Part shown: piece after piece, positions 35,169-43,847 of the stretch
Numbering within the stretch: the stretch's first letter is position 1
Layout: each line of letters begins with the position of its first letter
DNA from: Actinomycetota bacterium
GTDB lineage: Bacteria; Actinomycetota; Geothermincolia; Geothermincolales; RBG-13-55-18
Assembly (NCBI GenBank): GCA_014360685.1
Contig: JACIXB010000011.1
Span: forward strand, 321,261-385,260
Direction: 5' to 3'
DNA: 64,000 nucleotides
Translations under genes and position numbers: made by a program
Notes under the pieces: generated by a model
Told to the model about the DNA's origin: nothing
The model's database searches: none
The model's input: the letters and a program-made list of their open reading frames with translations, nothing else

Positions 35169-35801
35169 TCAGCCGGCCAACTCCACTATCTGGCGGACGT
35201 AATCGCGCGCGGCGACGGAATCCGGCCCGTAGAAATCGGCGCCTATCTCCTCGGCGAACTCCCCGCGCACCGCCGCCCCGCCCACCATCACCCTCACGCT
35301 GTCGCGCAGGCCGGCCTCGCGCAGGGCGTCGATGGTCTCCTTCATGGAGAGCATGGTGGTGGTGAGGAGCGCCGACATGCCCAGCGCCAGGGGCTTGTGC
35401 TCCCGGACGGCATTCACGAAGCGTTCGGGCGACACGTCCACCCCGAGGTCGATGACCTCCAGGCCGGCTCCCTCCAGAGTCATGGTGACCAGGTTCTTTC
35501 CTATGTCGTGGATGTCTCCCTGCACGGTCCCCATGACCACCTTCCCCAGGAAACCGGCGCCGTGCCGGGCCAGGACGGGCTTGAGGACCTCCAGGCCCGC
35601 CTGCATGGCCCGGGCGGCCAGGAGCATCTCCGGGAGGTAATATTCCCCCGCCTGGAAGAGGTTGCCGACCTCCTCCATGGCCGGGATCATGGCTTCCCGC
35701 AGCAGGGCCTCGGGATCGTTCCCCGCCTGGAGCAGTTCCCGCACCCGGGCCTCGGTCTCCTCGGCCTTTCCCTGCTTGATCAGTTCCTTGAGCTCGTCCA
35801 T
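35169..35801 (-). CDS. Corrinoid protein of a methyltransferase system
   Basis: A 210-residue MtaC/MtbC-type corrinoid protein, which carries a methyl group on cobalamin between two methyltransferases. It has a four-helix cap (EEVGNLFQAGEYYLPEMLLAARAM) and a B12-binding Rossmann domain with D96-x-H98-x-x-G101 in VQGDIHDIGKNLV, whose His is the lower axial cobalt ligand. VMVGGAAV and ADFYGPDSVAARDYV complete the fold. Start: the ATG at 35801 has AGGAGG 6 nt upstream; one two codons earlier is too close to it. It follows the URO-D gene by 11 nt, so the pair is one operon. The substrate-specific methyltransferase (MtaB-like) is not in view. Confidence 0.92.
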   Translation of the reverse strand: MDELKELIKQGKAEETEARVRELLQAGNDPEALLREAMIPAMEEVGNLFQAGEYYLPEMLLAARAMQAGLEVLKPVLARHGAGFLGKVVMGTVQGDIHDIGKNLVTMTLEGAGLEVIDLGVDVSPERFVNAVREHKPLALGMSALLTTTMLSMKETIDALREAGLRDSVRVMVGGAAVRGEFAEEIGADFYGPDSVAARDYVRQIVELAG

Positions 35802-35812
35802 CCCCATCCTCC

Positions 35813-36940
35813 TCAAAGGTACCCGTGTTCCTGGTTCCATTTCCGGGTCTCGTCCAGCATGGCGTAATAATTCTCCATCCGGATGTAATTGGTCAGCGAG
35901 TTCCCGGAGCCCATGCAGAAACCGCCGCCCGGCGCGCAGACTTCCAGGATCTCCCTGGTCCTCCGCCGCACCTGCTCCGGCGTGCCCCGGGCCAGGAGGT
36001 CCACGTCGACCCCTCCCAGGATGGCGATACGGTCGTGGTACTTGCGGTAGACCTCCTCCACGGGCTCGATGTTGTCCTGGAAGGAATGGCGGGCGTCGAT
36101 GCCCACCGTCTCGATGAGGTCCTCCATGAGGGCGTCGATCTGGCCGCAGGAATGGAGGAGGAAAGGCTTCCCGTGACGGTGGCAGGCCTCGGCGAACCTC
36201 TTGAGGTAGGGGATCACCCACTGGCGCATCCAGCGCGGGGAGAGCATGAGCCCGCGGTTGAACCCCATGTCCTCGGCGTAGAACACGGCGCCCACCGCCT
36301 CGTGGGCGGCGCAGCGGTCGATGGCCGCCTCGGCCAGGACGGCCAGCCGATCCAGGATTTCCCCGCACAGCTCCGGGTCCTCGACGCTCTTCAGGGCCAT
36401 GTTCTCGAAGCCCATGAGCCGCTTGAGGTCCTCGAAGATCCCGGTGTACACGGCCATCACCTTCATGCCCTCGGGCATCTTGGAGGCGGCGTAATCCATG
36501 GCCACCAGGCTGATCTCCTCCGTGGAGGGCCAGGGAAAAGCCTCCAGGTCGGCCCGGTTCATGATCAGGCCGTGATGCTCGTCCAGCCACCCCCTGACCT
36601 TCCCCTCCTGCTGCGGGTTTTCCCGGGCCAGGAACTCGGTGCGGGGTATGGGGACCACGGGGATCATGGTCACGTAGTCGTAGCCCACCTTCTCCGAGAA
36701 GGCCAGGGAGAGGTCCATGAGCCGGAGGCCCAGCTGCAGCTGTTCCATGGTGGGGTTGGGCCCCAGGTAATAGATCTCCAGGGCCCTCTCGGCGGGGAAG
36801 CCCATCCCGGTCACCGCGCTCATGACCTCCGGGTCGGCCGCCAGCTCGATGATGGGTACCGGTCCCTCGGTGGTCTCGCGCATGATAACCCGTCGCAGGT
36901 GCTCGAAATCGTGGTGGTCCTTGAAGATCTTCTCCGGCAC
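35813..36940 (-). CDS. URO-D/MtaA-CmuA family methyltransferase
   Basis: A 375-residue protein of the uroporphyrinogen decarboxylase superfamily. With a corrinoid protein next door it is more likely a zinc-dependent methyltransferase than a haem enzyme. The zinc-binding His and Cys are visible in LLHSCGQIDALM, and a later Cys in GGGFCMGSGNSLTNYI. The pair could move methyl groups from a methylated substrate to cobalamin or on to a thiol acceptor. The promoter and an operator-like palindrome lie about 90-110 nt upstream of ATG 36940, so the operon is probably repressed until its substrate appears. Confidence 0.87.
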   Translation of the reverse strand: MPEKIFKDHHDFEHLRRVIMRETTEGPVPIIELAADPEVMSAVTGMGFPAERALEIYYLGPNPTMEQLQLGLRLMDLSLAFSEKVGYDYVTMIPVVPIPRTEFLARENPQQEGKVRGWLDEHHGLIMNRADLEAFPWPSTEEISLVAMDYAASKMPEGMKVMAVYTGIFEDLKRLMGFENMALKSVEDPELCGEILDRLAVLAEAAIDRCAAHEAVGAVFYAEDMGFNRGLMLSPRWMRQWVIPYLKRFAEACHRHGKPFLLHSCGQIDALMEDLIETVGIDARHSFQDNIEPVEEVYRKYHDRIAILGGVDVDLLARGTPEQVRRRTREILEVCAPGGGFCMGSGNSLTNYIRMENYYAMLDETRKWNQEHGYL

Positions 36941-37023
36941 CGCCCCCTCCTTTCCCTCTCCGGCCCCCCTGGGTGTATAGAAGGGATCACGTGAACAGCA
37001 ACGATTATGCGTTATCGAAACAG

Positions 37024-37051
37024 ATTATATTTGCCCGTCGGTAACGGGCAA
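37024..37051 (-). promoter_or_regulatory. Minus-strand promoter with a 21-bp palindromic operator
   Basis: On the minus strand TTGCCC (37051-37046), a 16-bp spacer and TATAAT (37029-37024) form a promoter facing the URO-D/corrinoid operon. A perfect palindrome TTGCCCGT-N5-ACGGGCAA at 37031-37051 covers the -35 and the whole spacer, the position of a repressor that blocks polymerase. Confidence 0.65.
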
Positions 37052-37184
37052 GTTCCATATTTCAACCCTGAAGGTGCTTGCCCAAAAGATACCGCATCTT
37101 CTTCAACCCTCCCTGAACAAGGACCTTGACACGTGCCCATTCACCGGCCATCCGCGGCGGGCGCAGGGACGGAGCGATCGGCCC

Positions 37185-37215
37185 TTGACACGCCCTTCTG
37201 AATATGTAATATAAT
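37185..37215 (+). promoter_or_regulatory. Promoter of the Phd-like gene
   Basis: TTGACA (37185-37190) is followed by TAATAT (37207-37212, 16-bp spacer) overlapping TATAAT (37210-37215, 19-bp spacer). Transcription would start about 30 nt before the ATG at 37251. Confidence 0.7.
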
Positions 37216-37250
37216 TTATACAACTTTACAAATTCGATGCGGGAGGAGAA

Positions 37251-37454
37251 ATGGCGGTCAAGATAATCAGCACCACCGAGTTGAGGTCCAAAGCCGCGGA
37301 CATGGTCATCGGCCTGCGTCGGGGGGACCGCTTCCTCATCCAGCATTACAACGACATCGTGGGGTACGTAACGCCGGAGATACCGGAGGACATCCTCAAG
37401 AAGCTGGGGGTCAAGGCCGGCAAGCGCGAGGAGAGTTTCAAGACGGTGGAATAG
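37251..37454 (+). CDS. Phd/YefM-like antitoxin domain protein, no toxin adjacent
   Basis: A 67-residue protein. IISTTELRSKAADMVIGLRRGDRFLIQHYNDIVGYVTP follows the N-terminal DNA-binding fold of Phd/YefM antitoxins (usually xxVsxtEaRxnfseLLdxVxxGexvxItxxgkpVAxlvP). The tail (ILKKLGVKAGKREESF) would be the toxin-binding end. No toxin ORF follows within 500 nt, so it is an orphan or acts only as a DNA-binding regulator. ATG 37251 has GGGAGGAG upstream and a clear promoter, so the gene is expressed. Confidence 0.65.
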   Translation: MAVKIISTTELRSKAADMVIGLRRGDRFLIQHYNDIVGYVTPEIPEDILKKLGVKAGKREESFKTVE

Positions 37455-38136
37455 GTCCTCTACTCCCGAACCGAGGCATACAACCGGGGCATACCCACGA
37501 TCCATCCTCTTGGCCCGGAAGCGTGGTTGGGCATGGGGCGGTAGACGGAAAGGCGGCACCCCCCCGACCCCGAAGAACTCCTTCTCATGCCGTCTTCCTG
37601 AAGCTCCGGAATCCCCGCGGATGGCCGCGATTAACGGTCCCGCAAGAAGGAGCGTCCCAAGGCAAGGGAGGCGGTCGCTGGCTACGCGACTCCGCTGGAC
37701 CCCGATGCCTTTTGCTCTAACCCGTGGCCCGGAGCGGCGCGGCCCGGGATGTTATGGGCCCGGGAAGGGGTTGGCTTTCCCGACAGGCGGGGGCGGGAGT
37801 CCTCGATCTATGAAAGCGCTTCTTCCAGAACTGGCTTTCCCGACAGGCGGGGGCGGGAGAACCCCGCTTCGGCGTTCCTTACCGGGCTTACCGGGTACGG
37901 AACGGGCCGGTATGGGGTTCAAAAGGGTAAGGGACGGCGGGCATGTCTGGGAGCGGAAACATCGGGCCGGCCCATGTGTGGGGGAAAAGGCCCCCAAGGG
38001 AGGAAAGGGTTTGTCGGATTATCGCCTTGCGATAGGGAAGGGGGCGGCGCGTTCCTCTTCCGCCCGGGAGCGCGTGTTCTTGGCGGGGAGGAGGTTCCAA
38101 AGACCGGCTTGCCTGGTTCGAGGAGGGCGCCTTTCC
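37455..38136. other. Intergenic with a 60-nt-period direct repeat
   Basis: No credible gene before the pseudopilin. A 28-nt sequence, TGGCTTTCCCGACAGGCGGG plus 8 nt, occurs identically at 37772-37799 and 37832-37859. Frames across the region are open but low-complexity. Confidence 0.4.
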
Positions 38137-38526
38137 TTGCGCCACGCCGCCGGACAGGCCACGGCGGAATTCGCCATGGTGCTCCCCTTTCTCCTGCTCC
38201 TGTTCCTACTCTTGGCCCAGGCGGTCCTGGTCATGAGGGCCCAGATCGCGGTGACCGCCGCGGCCCGGGAAGGGGCGAGGAAGGGGGTGGAGACCGGAAA
38301 CACGGCCCTCATCGAGGGGGCGGCGGCCCGCGCCGCTTCCGGACTGGACCAGAGACATCTAAGGGTCCGGATAGAGAGCGGTCCCCGAAAGCGGGGGGAG
38401 TGGATAAGGGTGGAGGTGGAGTACGACGTACCCATGGCCATACCCCTGGCGGAAAGGTTCTTCCCCCGCGTCACCGTCCACGGCAGCGCGGAGATGCGCA
38501 TCGAGAACGACAGGGATGGAGCCTGA
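38137..38526 (+). CDS. TadE-like pseudopilin
   Basis: A 129-residue TadE-family protein. The N-terminal RHAAGQATAEFAMVLPFLLLLFLLLAQ is the typical prepilin-like start: a short basic leader, the Glu of the TAEFAMVLP motif and a long hydrophobic helix. The C-terminal part faces outside. TTG 38137 has GAGGAGGG 9 nt upstream; the frame is open far upstream, but that text is not protein-like. TadE proteins are minor pilins of Flp/Tad pili or secretion systems. The Tad ATPase and membrane genes are not in the window; a second pseudopilin gene lies 400 nt downstream. Confidence 0.82.
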   Translation: MRHAAGQATAEFAMVLPFLLLLFLLLAQAVLVMRAQIAVTAAAREGARKGVETGNTALIEGAAARAASGLDQRHLRVRIESGPRKRGEWIRVEVEYDVPMAIPLAERFFPRVTVHGSAEMRIENDRDGA

Positions 38527-38919
38527 AACGTGTCCACCCCGGTGAATGTCATGGCGCGCTTTTACGGTCCCCCATGGGGCCGCGGTGAGTTCAAAAGGGG
38601 TTTCGCTCGCCGGTCGCGCCCGGATGGGCAGTCCCGGCTTGCGGGTTGTGCATGTTGTGTTGGTTTTGCGTATGGGCAGCCGCTCCTTGCCGGAGAGAGA
38701 AGGGAAACGGGGATGCGCGCTAGGTTTGGTCGAGGTTTCGGCATGACGCGGGGGCCGTCGTGACCGGGCTTTCGCGGCTATCGGCGGGGCCTTTCCGAGG
38801 GAGGCTCATGCCCCAACCCCGGGGAGGCGCGCACGTGAATGGTTTACGTGCATCGTTCGCCGACGGTATGCCACGGAAGCGATAACAGAGGATCTCCTCA
38901 GGCCGATAGGGAGGGGCCC
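38527..38919. other. Gap between the two pseudopilin genes
   Basis: Open frames of about 65-78 codons on the plus strand resemble no protein I know and lack ribosome sites. In related Tad loci a further small pilin gene can sit here, but I see no hydrophobic pilin helix. Confidence 0.3.
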
Positions 38920-39348
38920 GTGTTCCGGACGCTAAGGTTGGTGAGGGAAGAAGCGGCGGGGATCACGGTGGTGGCTGCGGCCATGGTGCCGGTAATGCTC
39001 GTCATGGCCCTCGTACTGCACGACGTCACTGCCATCTACGCGGCCAGGTCCCGGGCCCAGACCGCCGCCGATGCCGCGGCCAAGGCCGCAGGCCTGGAAC
39101 TCACCCCCCTCTTCGGGGTGGGTAACGATCCCCGTTCCGCGGCCCGCGATTACGCCTCGCGCAATGGATGCGACCTCCTCTCCTGCGAGACGGGCGGGGA
39201 CGGGAAATACCTGTGGGTCACGGTCCGCGTGGCCCGCAAGGCGGACCGGCTGTTCCTGAAGCCCGGGGGAGCGGTCCTCACCGCCACCGCCCGCTGCTAC
39301 CTGGACCCTTATTACCATGGGTCGCCGGGGACGGGTTTGGAAAGGTGA
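38920..39348 (+). CDS. TadG/Rv3654c-like secreted Tad-locus protein
   Basis: A 142-residue protein. REEAAGITVVAAAMVPVMLVMALVLHDVTAIYAARSRAQTAADAAAKAAG is the N-terminal anchor and helix typical of TadG-like and actinobacterial helicase/secretion neighbourhood (Rv3654c) proteins: a hydrophobic segment, then RAQTAADAAALA-type text. The rest is a small beta-rich outside domain with Cys pairs. GTG 38920 has GGGAGGGG upstream; the earlier frame is unlikely. With TadE it suggests Tad pili, whose other genes are elsewhere. Confidence 0.7.
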   Translation: MFRTLRLVREEAAGITVVAAAMVPVMLVMALVLHDVTAIYAARSRAQTAADAAAKAAGLELTPLFGVGNDPRSAARDYASRNGCDLLSCETGGDGKYLWVTVRVARKADRLFLKPGGAVLTATARCYLDPYYHGSPGTGLER

Positions 39349-39783
39349 CCCATACCCCGAGCCGGGGAGCGGCCAGGCTGGGATTCCCTTTTCTTTCCAT
39401 GAAATACACCACTGTCTATGGGCGGTGTTCTTGCATCGGCGGGCGAGGGGGATATGGCGAATTCCGGTTCTGTATCCCGGCGACGTGAGATCTCCCCTCC
39501 AGTCCCAACATGGATATAAAGGACAGCGTGAGCCCCGGGTCGCGGCATCCCTGCAACTCGGTTTCAGGAGGGGATGTCAGGGGGAACGGGGATCACGGGT
39601 GCAAGCCGGTTCATCCACCCTTGCAGCCTCCGCTCTTGGGGATATGTCGAGAATTGCAGTTGATTTTCGGGAATTTTACCGGGGTATCCGCGGGTTATCG
39701 GGCCACGCGATCCTTCCCAAGGAGAATATGCCCTGATTTCGAGAGTGCCCTTCTCCGGGTCGAGACGCGGCTTCAGGACGCCG
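39349..39783. other. Intergenic, nothing recognised
   Basis: About 430 nt between convergent genes, of ordinary composition, with no strong hairpin, promoter or credible frame. Confidence 0.3.
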
Positions 39784-40185
39784 TTAGGAGATCTTACCAC
39801 CACCCTGAACCTCTCTCCGGTAGACCATGATGCAGGCGTCGTGGACGGCCTCGATGCCCCTTTCCCGGCAGAAGGCAATAGCCCGTGGAGATTCGGCTCC
39901 GGGCTGCATCCATATCCTTTTCACCCCCAGCCTCGCCGCCTCCTCCACGACCCTCTCCGTGACCTCCGGGGGCACCACCAGGATGAGCAGGTCCGGCACT
40001 CGGGGAAGGCTTTGGATATCGGGAAAGCACTCCACCCCCTCGATCTCCCGGTAGTTGGGATTCACCCCGTAGACCCGGTAACCCCCGTGGTGGAGGTCCA
40101 TGAGCACCTTGTACCCGTACTTTTCGGGGTCACGGGTGGCGCCCACCACGGCGAAACATCCCAACTCCGTGAGATCGAAATCCAT
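39784..40185 (-). CDS. CoA-binding domain protein (YccU-like)
   Basis: A 133-residue stand-alone CoA_binding_2 Rossmann domain: CFAVVGATRDPEKYGYKVLMDLHHGGYRVYGVNPNY, then VPDLLILVVPPEVTERVVEEAARLGVKRIWMQPGAES. These small proteins bind CoA or CoA disulfide; the physiological role is unknown. It is related in fold to the N-terminal domain of the acyl-CoA synthetase at 18482-19885 but is much shorter. It is transcribed alone. Confidence 0.88.
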   Translation of the reverse strand: MDFDLTELGCFAVVGATRDPEKYGYKVLMDLHHGGYRVYGVNPNYREIEGVECFPDIQSLPRVPDLLILVVPPEVTERVVEEAARLGVKRIWMQPGAESPRAIAFCRERGIEAVHDACIMVYRREVQGGGKIS

Positions 40186-40527
40186 CGCTCCCGTTCCCTC
40201 CTTCCCCTCGGCCCGGAGTTTATGTCCCGCGACATTACAAGTATAAACTCCGGCGGCGCGCGAAGGAGATACCCGCGGTAAAACGCTACCCTATTGACCG
40301 ACACCACGGCGACCGCGCGCCCTCAAGGGGGGATTCTCGGCCTCGCCATGGCCGGGAACCGTTGCGTTGGCGTGCGTGCCGGCGGCCCGCAATATAAGAA
40401 CGATGCCCGAGCCACGGGTATTGCCTGGTAGCGAGCCGCATGGGAAATAAACCACATGTGAAATAATATATGGGCCCGTATCACCGGTGCCGTGCTTATG
40501 ACGTATAGAAAGAGAAAGGAGCCGTGG
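40186..40527. other. Divergent intergenic region
   Basis: Between the CoA-binding gene and DUF1847. It contains an 8-bp palindrome CACATGTG at 40453-40460 next to AT-rich text (AATAATATAT) that could hold the -10 of the DUF1847 gene. No complete promoter is convincing. Confidence 0.3.
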
Positions 40528-41169
40528 ATGAAAAAGTTCGTCAGGTGCGTGGATTGTCCCGCTCCCCTCTGTTACCTGCACGTCTTCGACCATGCTCCGG
40601 CCTTTTGTCCCTCCCTGCGGTACGAAAAGGAGATCGAGGAGGCCGGCCGGCGCGTGGCGAAAGGGGAACTGGCGGAGGTTGCCAGGGTTTCCTCGGTGGT
40701 GGAGGGGGTCAACTACTGCCGCAAGACCCGGGTGGAGGAGATAATCGATTTCGCCGGGAGGCTGGGATTGAAAAGGCTGGGCATCGCCTTCTGCATAGGG
40801 CTGCGGCGTGAAGCCGGCGTCCTCGCCGATGTCCTGGAGGCCCGGGGGTTCGAGGTGGTGGCGGTCTGCTGCAAGCTGGGAGGAATTTCCAAGGAGCATT
40901 TCGGCGTTAGGGACGAGGAGAAAATAAACCCCGGGACCTACGAAGGGGCCTGTAACCCCGCCGCCCAGGCGCTGGTCCTGGAGAGCGAGGGGAGCCAGCT
41001 GAACATACTCCTGGGCCTCTGCGTGGGCCACGACTCCATATTCATAGCCACTACCCGCGTCCTGACCACCGTCCTGGCCACCAAGGACCGGGTCACCGGG
41101 CACTGCCCGCTCCAGCCCCTATACCTGGCCGATTCGTACTACGGGAAGATCAAGGCCGCCGCGGATTGA
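40528..41169 (+). CDS. DUF1847 family protein (Cys-rich, probable metal binding)
   Basis: A 213-residue cytoplasmic protein of the DUF1847 family. Family marks are the N-terminal Cys pairs (FVRCVDCPAPLCYL), NYCRKTRVEEIIDFA, the CNPAAQAL motif and LLGLCVGHDSIFI, ending GHCPLQPLYLADSYY. The many Cys and His residues suggest a metal or cluster site; function is unknown. It occurs mostly in anaerobes. ATG 40528 has AAAGGAG upstream; the GTG 36 nt earlier has none. It is convergent with the Fe-S ATPase cluster. Confidence 0.85.
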   Translation: MKKFVRCVDCPAPLCYLHVFDHAPAFCPSLRYEKEIEEAGRRVAKGELAEVARVSSVVEGVNYCRKTRVEEIIDFAGRLGLKRLGIAFCIGLRREAGVLADVLEARGFEVVAVCCKLGGISKEHFGVRDEEKINPGTYEGACNPAAQALVLESEGSQLNILLGLCVGHDSIFIATTRVLTTVLATKDRVTGHCPLQPLYLADSYYGKIKAAAD

Positions 41170-41322
41170 AGGCACGGCGAGAGCCCCGCCGCCTGGCGCC
41201 GTATCCCGGGGAGATGCGGCCCCTCCCATGGGATCGGCCGAGTCGTGGCACCGGAAGGCAAGGACCGGTGCGCGGAGGGAGAAAATCGGTCGGTACGGTG
41301 ATAGGGCGTGCCTGCCGCCGGC

Positions 41323-41685
41323 TCAACCGTGGCAGTGTCCGCCGCCGTGGTTCCCGGGATGGTCGCACACGTTTTCCTCGCAGGCCAGTTCTCCCTGGGC
41401 CAGGGAGCGGGCCACTTCCAGAAGCTCCCCATGGGCTCCGGTGAAGACCTCGATGCCCATGGAGCGGAAGAGGGCCACCGCCCGGTTACCCATTCCGCCA
41501 GCCACCACGTGGGTGACCCCCCATTCCTTGAGCATGGGGGGAAGGGTTCCGGGCGCATGCCCGGGGTTGGGCACGCGCTTCACCAGCCTCACCTCCTCGC
41601 CTTCGGCCCGGAAGAGGGCGAACTCCTCGCAGTGGCCGAAGTGGGGGCACACCCCTCCGCCTTCCGCGGCTATGCAGATGAGCAT
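41323..41685 (-). CDS. NifX/NifB-type FeMo-cofactor-binding family protein, His-rich tail
   Basis: A 120-residue protein of the dinitrogenase iron-molybdenum cofactor family (NifX, NafY, MTH1175-like): MLICIAAEGGGVCPHFGHCEEFALF and GVTHVVAGGMGNRAVALFRSMGIEVF. Most members are not nitrogenase parts but bind Fe-S or Mo-Fe-S clusters. The C-terminus ends in a His/Cys/Gly cluster (CDHPGNHGGGHCHG) that could hold a metal. It is the last gene of the five-gene minus-strand cluster and has AAAGGAGG upstream of ATG 41685. Confidence 0.87.
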   Translation of the reverse strand: MLICIAAEGGGVCPHFGHCEEFALFRAEGEEVRLVKRVPNPGHAPGTLPPMLKEWGVTHVVAGGMGNRAVALFRSMGIEVFTGAHGELLEVARSLAQGELACEENVCDHPGNHGGGHCHG

Positions 41686-41941
41686 TTTATCCTCCTTTTA
41701 CCGATGATCCGTGCCATGTTTATCCTTGGCTCGCCGCCCCGGCATGGCTTCCGACACTCACGGTGGAGCGCCTATCCACGCTTCCTCCTTGCGGGTGGTT
41801 TGGGGCTCGACCGGCATGGCTTCCCATGCCCATGTTGGGGCATTAAAGGGCATATGTCAAATACCTCCCGGGTTCCGGGCCGGGTTCTGGATACCGCGGT
41901 CCGGCGAGCCGACGGTTGCGCATCGCCCCGGGCGTCGGATT

Positions 41942-42835
41942 TCAATGCCAGGTTCCCGCTTGCGGAGCCGGTAAACCGATTCCCTCCATGACCTTCCGGA
42001 AAAGCCGCCGCAGGGGAAGGGAGGCTTCGCCGTTCAGCGCCTCCAGGGGGGTCACGCACAACCTGGCCGCCTCCGCCAACCCCTCGAGATAAGGGATCTC
42101 CGCCGCCACCTCCACGCCGCGGGAGAAACAATCCGCCCGGATACGCTCCGTTTCCACCTCGTTGATGTCGCACTTGTTGATGCACACCAGGGAGGGGATG
42201 CGGAAAAAAGAGGCCGTCTCTAGGGCGCGCGCCAGGTCGTGCCGCCCGGAGAGGGTGGGTTCGGCCACCATGAGGGCCAGGTCGGCACCGGTCACCGAGG
42301 CGATCACCGGGCAGCCTATCCCCGGGGAGCCGTCTACCAGGAGCAGTTCGTATCCCTCCTCGACGGCCAGGGCCTGGGCCTCCATGCGCACCTGGGATAC
42401 CATCTTTCCGGAGGCCTCTTCCCCCACCGCCAGGCGCGCCCAGACCATCTTTCCGTAAGGGGTTTCGCCGACGAACACCTCCCCTCCCTCCTGGGCCTGC
42501 ATGCTCACGGCGCCGGCGGGGCACAGGCGCTCGCAGAGCCCGCATCCCTCGCAGGCATGCTTTTCCACCCGGAATTCCCTTATGGCCCCGAAGCGGCAGG
42601 CGCCCTCGCAGGAGCCGCAGCGCGTGCAGAGCCCTGGGTCGATGCTCGCCCTGCGGGACACGCTCATGGTGTAGGACCTGCTCGTCCGGGGTTTGAGGAG
42701 GAGGTGCAGGTTGGGGGCCTCCACGTCGCAGTCGGCGATCATCGCCCTCCCCGCCTGCTCCACCAGGGCCGCCGCCACCGTGGTTTTACCGGTTCCTCCC
42801 TTGCCGCTGAGCACCACCACCTGCTTCATGGGCAT
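41942..42835 (-). CDS. MinD-superfamily ATPase with inserted ferredoxin domain (copy A)
   Basis: A 297-residue P-loop ATPase of the COG1149 type. The deviant Walker A is SGKGGTGKTT; an inserted 2x[4Fe-4S] ferredoxin domain (CTRCGSCEGACRFGAI and CEGCGLCERLCPAGAV) splits the ATPase fold; the switch region is LLLVDGSPGIGCPVIAS. These proteins probably use ATP to load or transfer Fe-S clusters. Paralogous to the next gene upstream, with which it is cotranscribed. The pair with NifX-like proteins is a recurring layout in anaerobes, of unknown target. Confidence 0.88.
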   Translation of the reverse strand: MPMKQVVVLSGKGGTGKTTVAAALVEQAGRAMIADCDVEAPNLHLLLKPRTSRSYTMSVSRRASIDPGLCTRCGSCEGACRFGAIREFRVEKHACEGCGLCERLCPAGAVSMQAQEGGEVFVGETPYGKMVWARLAVGEEASGKMVSQVRMEAQALAVEEGYELLLVDGSPGIGCPVIASVTGADLALMVAEPTLSGRHDLARALETASFFRIPSLVCINKCDINEVETERIRADCFSRGVEVAAEIPYLEGLAEAARLCVTPLEALNGEASLPLRRLFRKVMEGIGLPAPQAGTWH

Positions 42836-42962
42836 ACCCCCCGTTTAGGAGACCCTTTCCCGGAGCTTCTCCGACCCCGGGAACGCTCGCCCTCAGATGC
42901 CCCGTTGACGCGGGGATCCTTTCCCTGGACCGGGTGGAAACGAGAACGCCCGTTCCTCGATC

Positions 42963-43847
42963 TCACGTCCTTGCCCTCCCGGGTACCATCTCCTCCTCTA
43001 TCCTTCGGAACATGCGTAGAAAGCGCTCCCTCCATTCCGGGAGCTCCTCCACGAGGTTGAGACCCCGCGAGTAGAGGGCGGCATATTCTCTCTTGTAAGG
43101 TATGCGCAGCAGGACCGGCACGCCGTTCTCGGCGCACCAGGTATCCAGCCCGCCTCCGCCCAGGATGTACTTGTTGATGACCACGCCGTAGGGGACGGCG
43201 AGTTCCCGTACCATCTCCAGGGCCATGCGCAGGTCGTGGAGCCCGAACTGGGTGGGTTCCGTCACCAGCAGGCAGTAGTCGACTCCCCTGACCGTCTCCA
43301 TGACCGGGCAACCCGTGCCCGGCCCTCCGTCCAGGATGTTCACCACTCCTTCCTCAATCCTTTCCTTGAGCCTCCTCACTATGGGAGTGGCCTTCGGTTC
43401 GCCGATGTCCAGGATGCCCCGGCAGAAGGATATCTCCCCGCCACCCTCCCCCCGAGCCTTTGCCTTGCCGCATTCCACCCTGCCGATGGGCACCGGCTCC
43501 TCTCTCACCGCGTCGCGGGGGCAGAGCAGGGAGCAACCTCCGCAGGCGTGGCAGAGCTCATCGAAGACCATGATCCGGTCACCGGCCAGGGCCAGGGCGT
43601 GAAAGGCGCAGAAATCAACGCAGGTTCGGCAGAGGTCGCATTTCCGGGGATCGATCCGGGGCACGCTCAGTTCCACCCTTTCCCTTGAAGAGAAAACGGG
43701 TTCCAGGAACAGGTGGTCGTTGGGCTCCTCCACGTCGCAGTCCATGAGGCGCACCCCGAGGCCTTCGCCGGCCAGGGCCAGGGCAAGGTTGACGGCCACC
43801 AGCGTCTTGCCGGTCCCGCCTTTGCCGCTGGCCACGGCTATCACCAA
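42963..43847 (-). CDS. MinD-superfamily ATPase with inserted ferredoxin domain (copy B)
   Basis: About 294 residues, the paralogue of copy A: ASGKGGTGKTLVAVNLALA, CDLCRTCVDFCAFHAL and CHACGGCSLLCPRDAV ferredoxin motifs, and ILDGGPGTGCPVMETV. The start is uncertain: an ATG at 43871 would overlap the upstream NifX-like gene by 31 nt, whereas TTG 43847 or GTG 43844 lie at its stop and follow GGAGGAGG. I prefer the overlap start. Two such ATPases may work as a heterodimer. The copies are well diverged, so the duplication is old. Confidence 0.87.
   Translation of the reverse strand: MVIAVASGKGGTGKTLVAVNLALALAGEGLGVRLMDCDVEEPNDHLFLEPVFSSRERVELSVPRIDPRKCDLCRTCVDFCAFHALALAGDRIMVFDELCHACGGCSLLCPRDAVREEPVPIGRVECGKAKARGEGGGEISFCRGILDIGEPKATPIVRRLKERIEEGVVNILDGGPGTGCPVMETVRGVDYCLLVTEPTQFGLHDLRMALEMVRELAVPYGVVINKYILGGGGLDTWCAENGVPVLLRIPYKREYAALYSRGLNLVEELPEWRERFLRMFRRIEEEMVPGRART

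Larger units (their letters stand above)
36941..37250. other. Divergent regulatory region, AT-rich
   Basis: Holds the minus-strand promoter with palindrome for the methyltransferase operon and the plus-strand promoter of the antitoxin gene, listed separately. TTGACACG occurs twice (about 37124 and 37185). Confidence 0.6.

Noticed and set aside
35808-36590. N-terminal extension of the corrinoid protein through the URO-D gene
   Set aside because: The frame is open only because of GC bias; the real start has AGGAGG at the gene junction.
41323-41685. Readthrough of the NifX-like stop (HCHG then TGA) as another Sec codon
   Set aside because: The text after the TGA is not protein-like or family-like, and the domain is complete before it.
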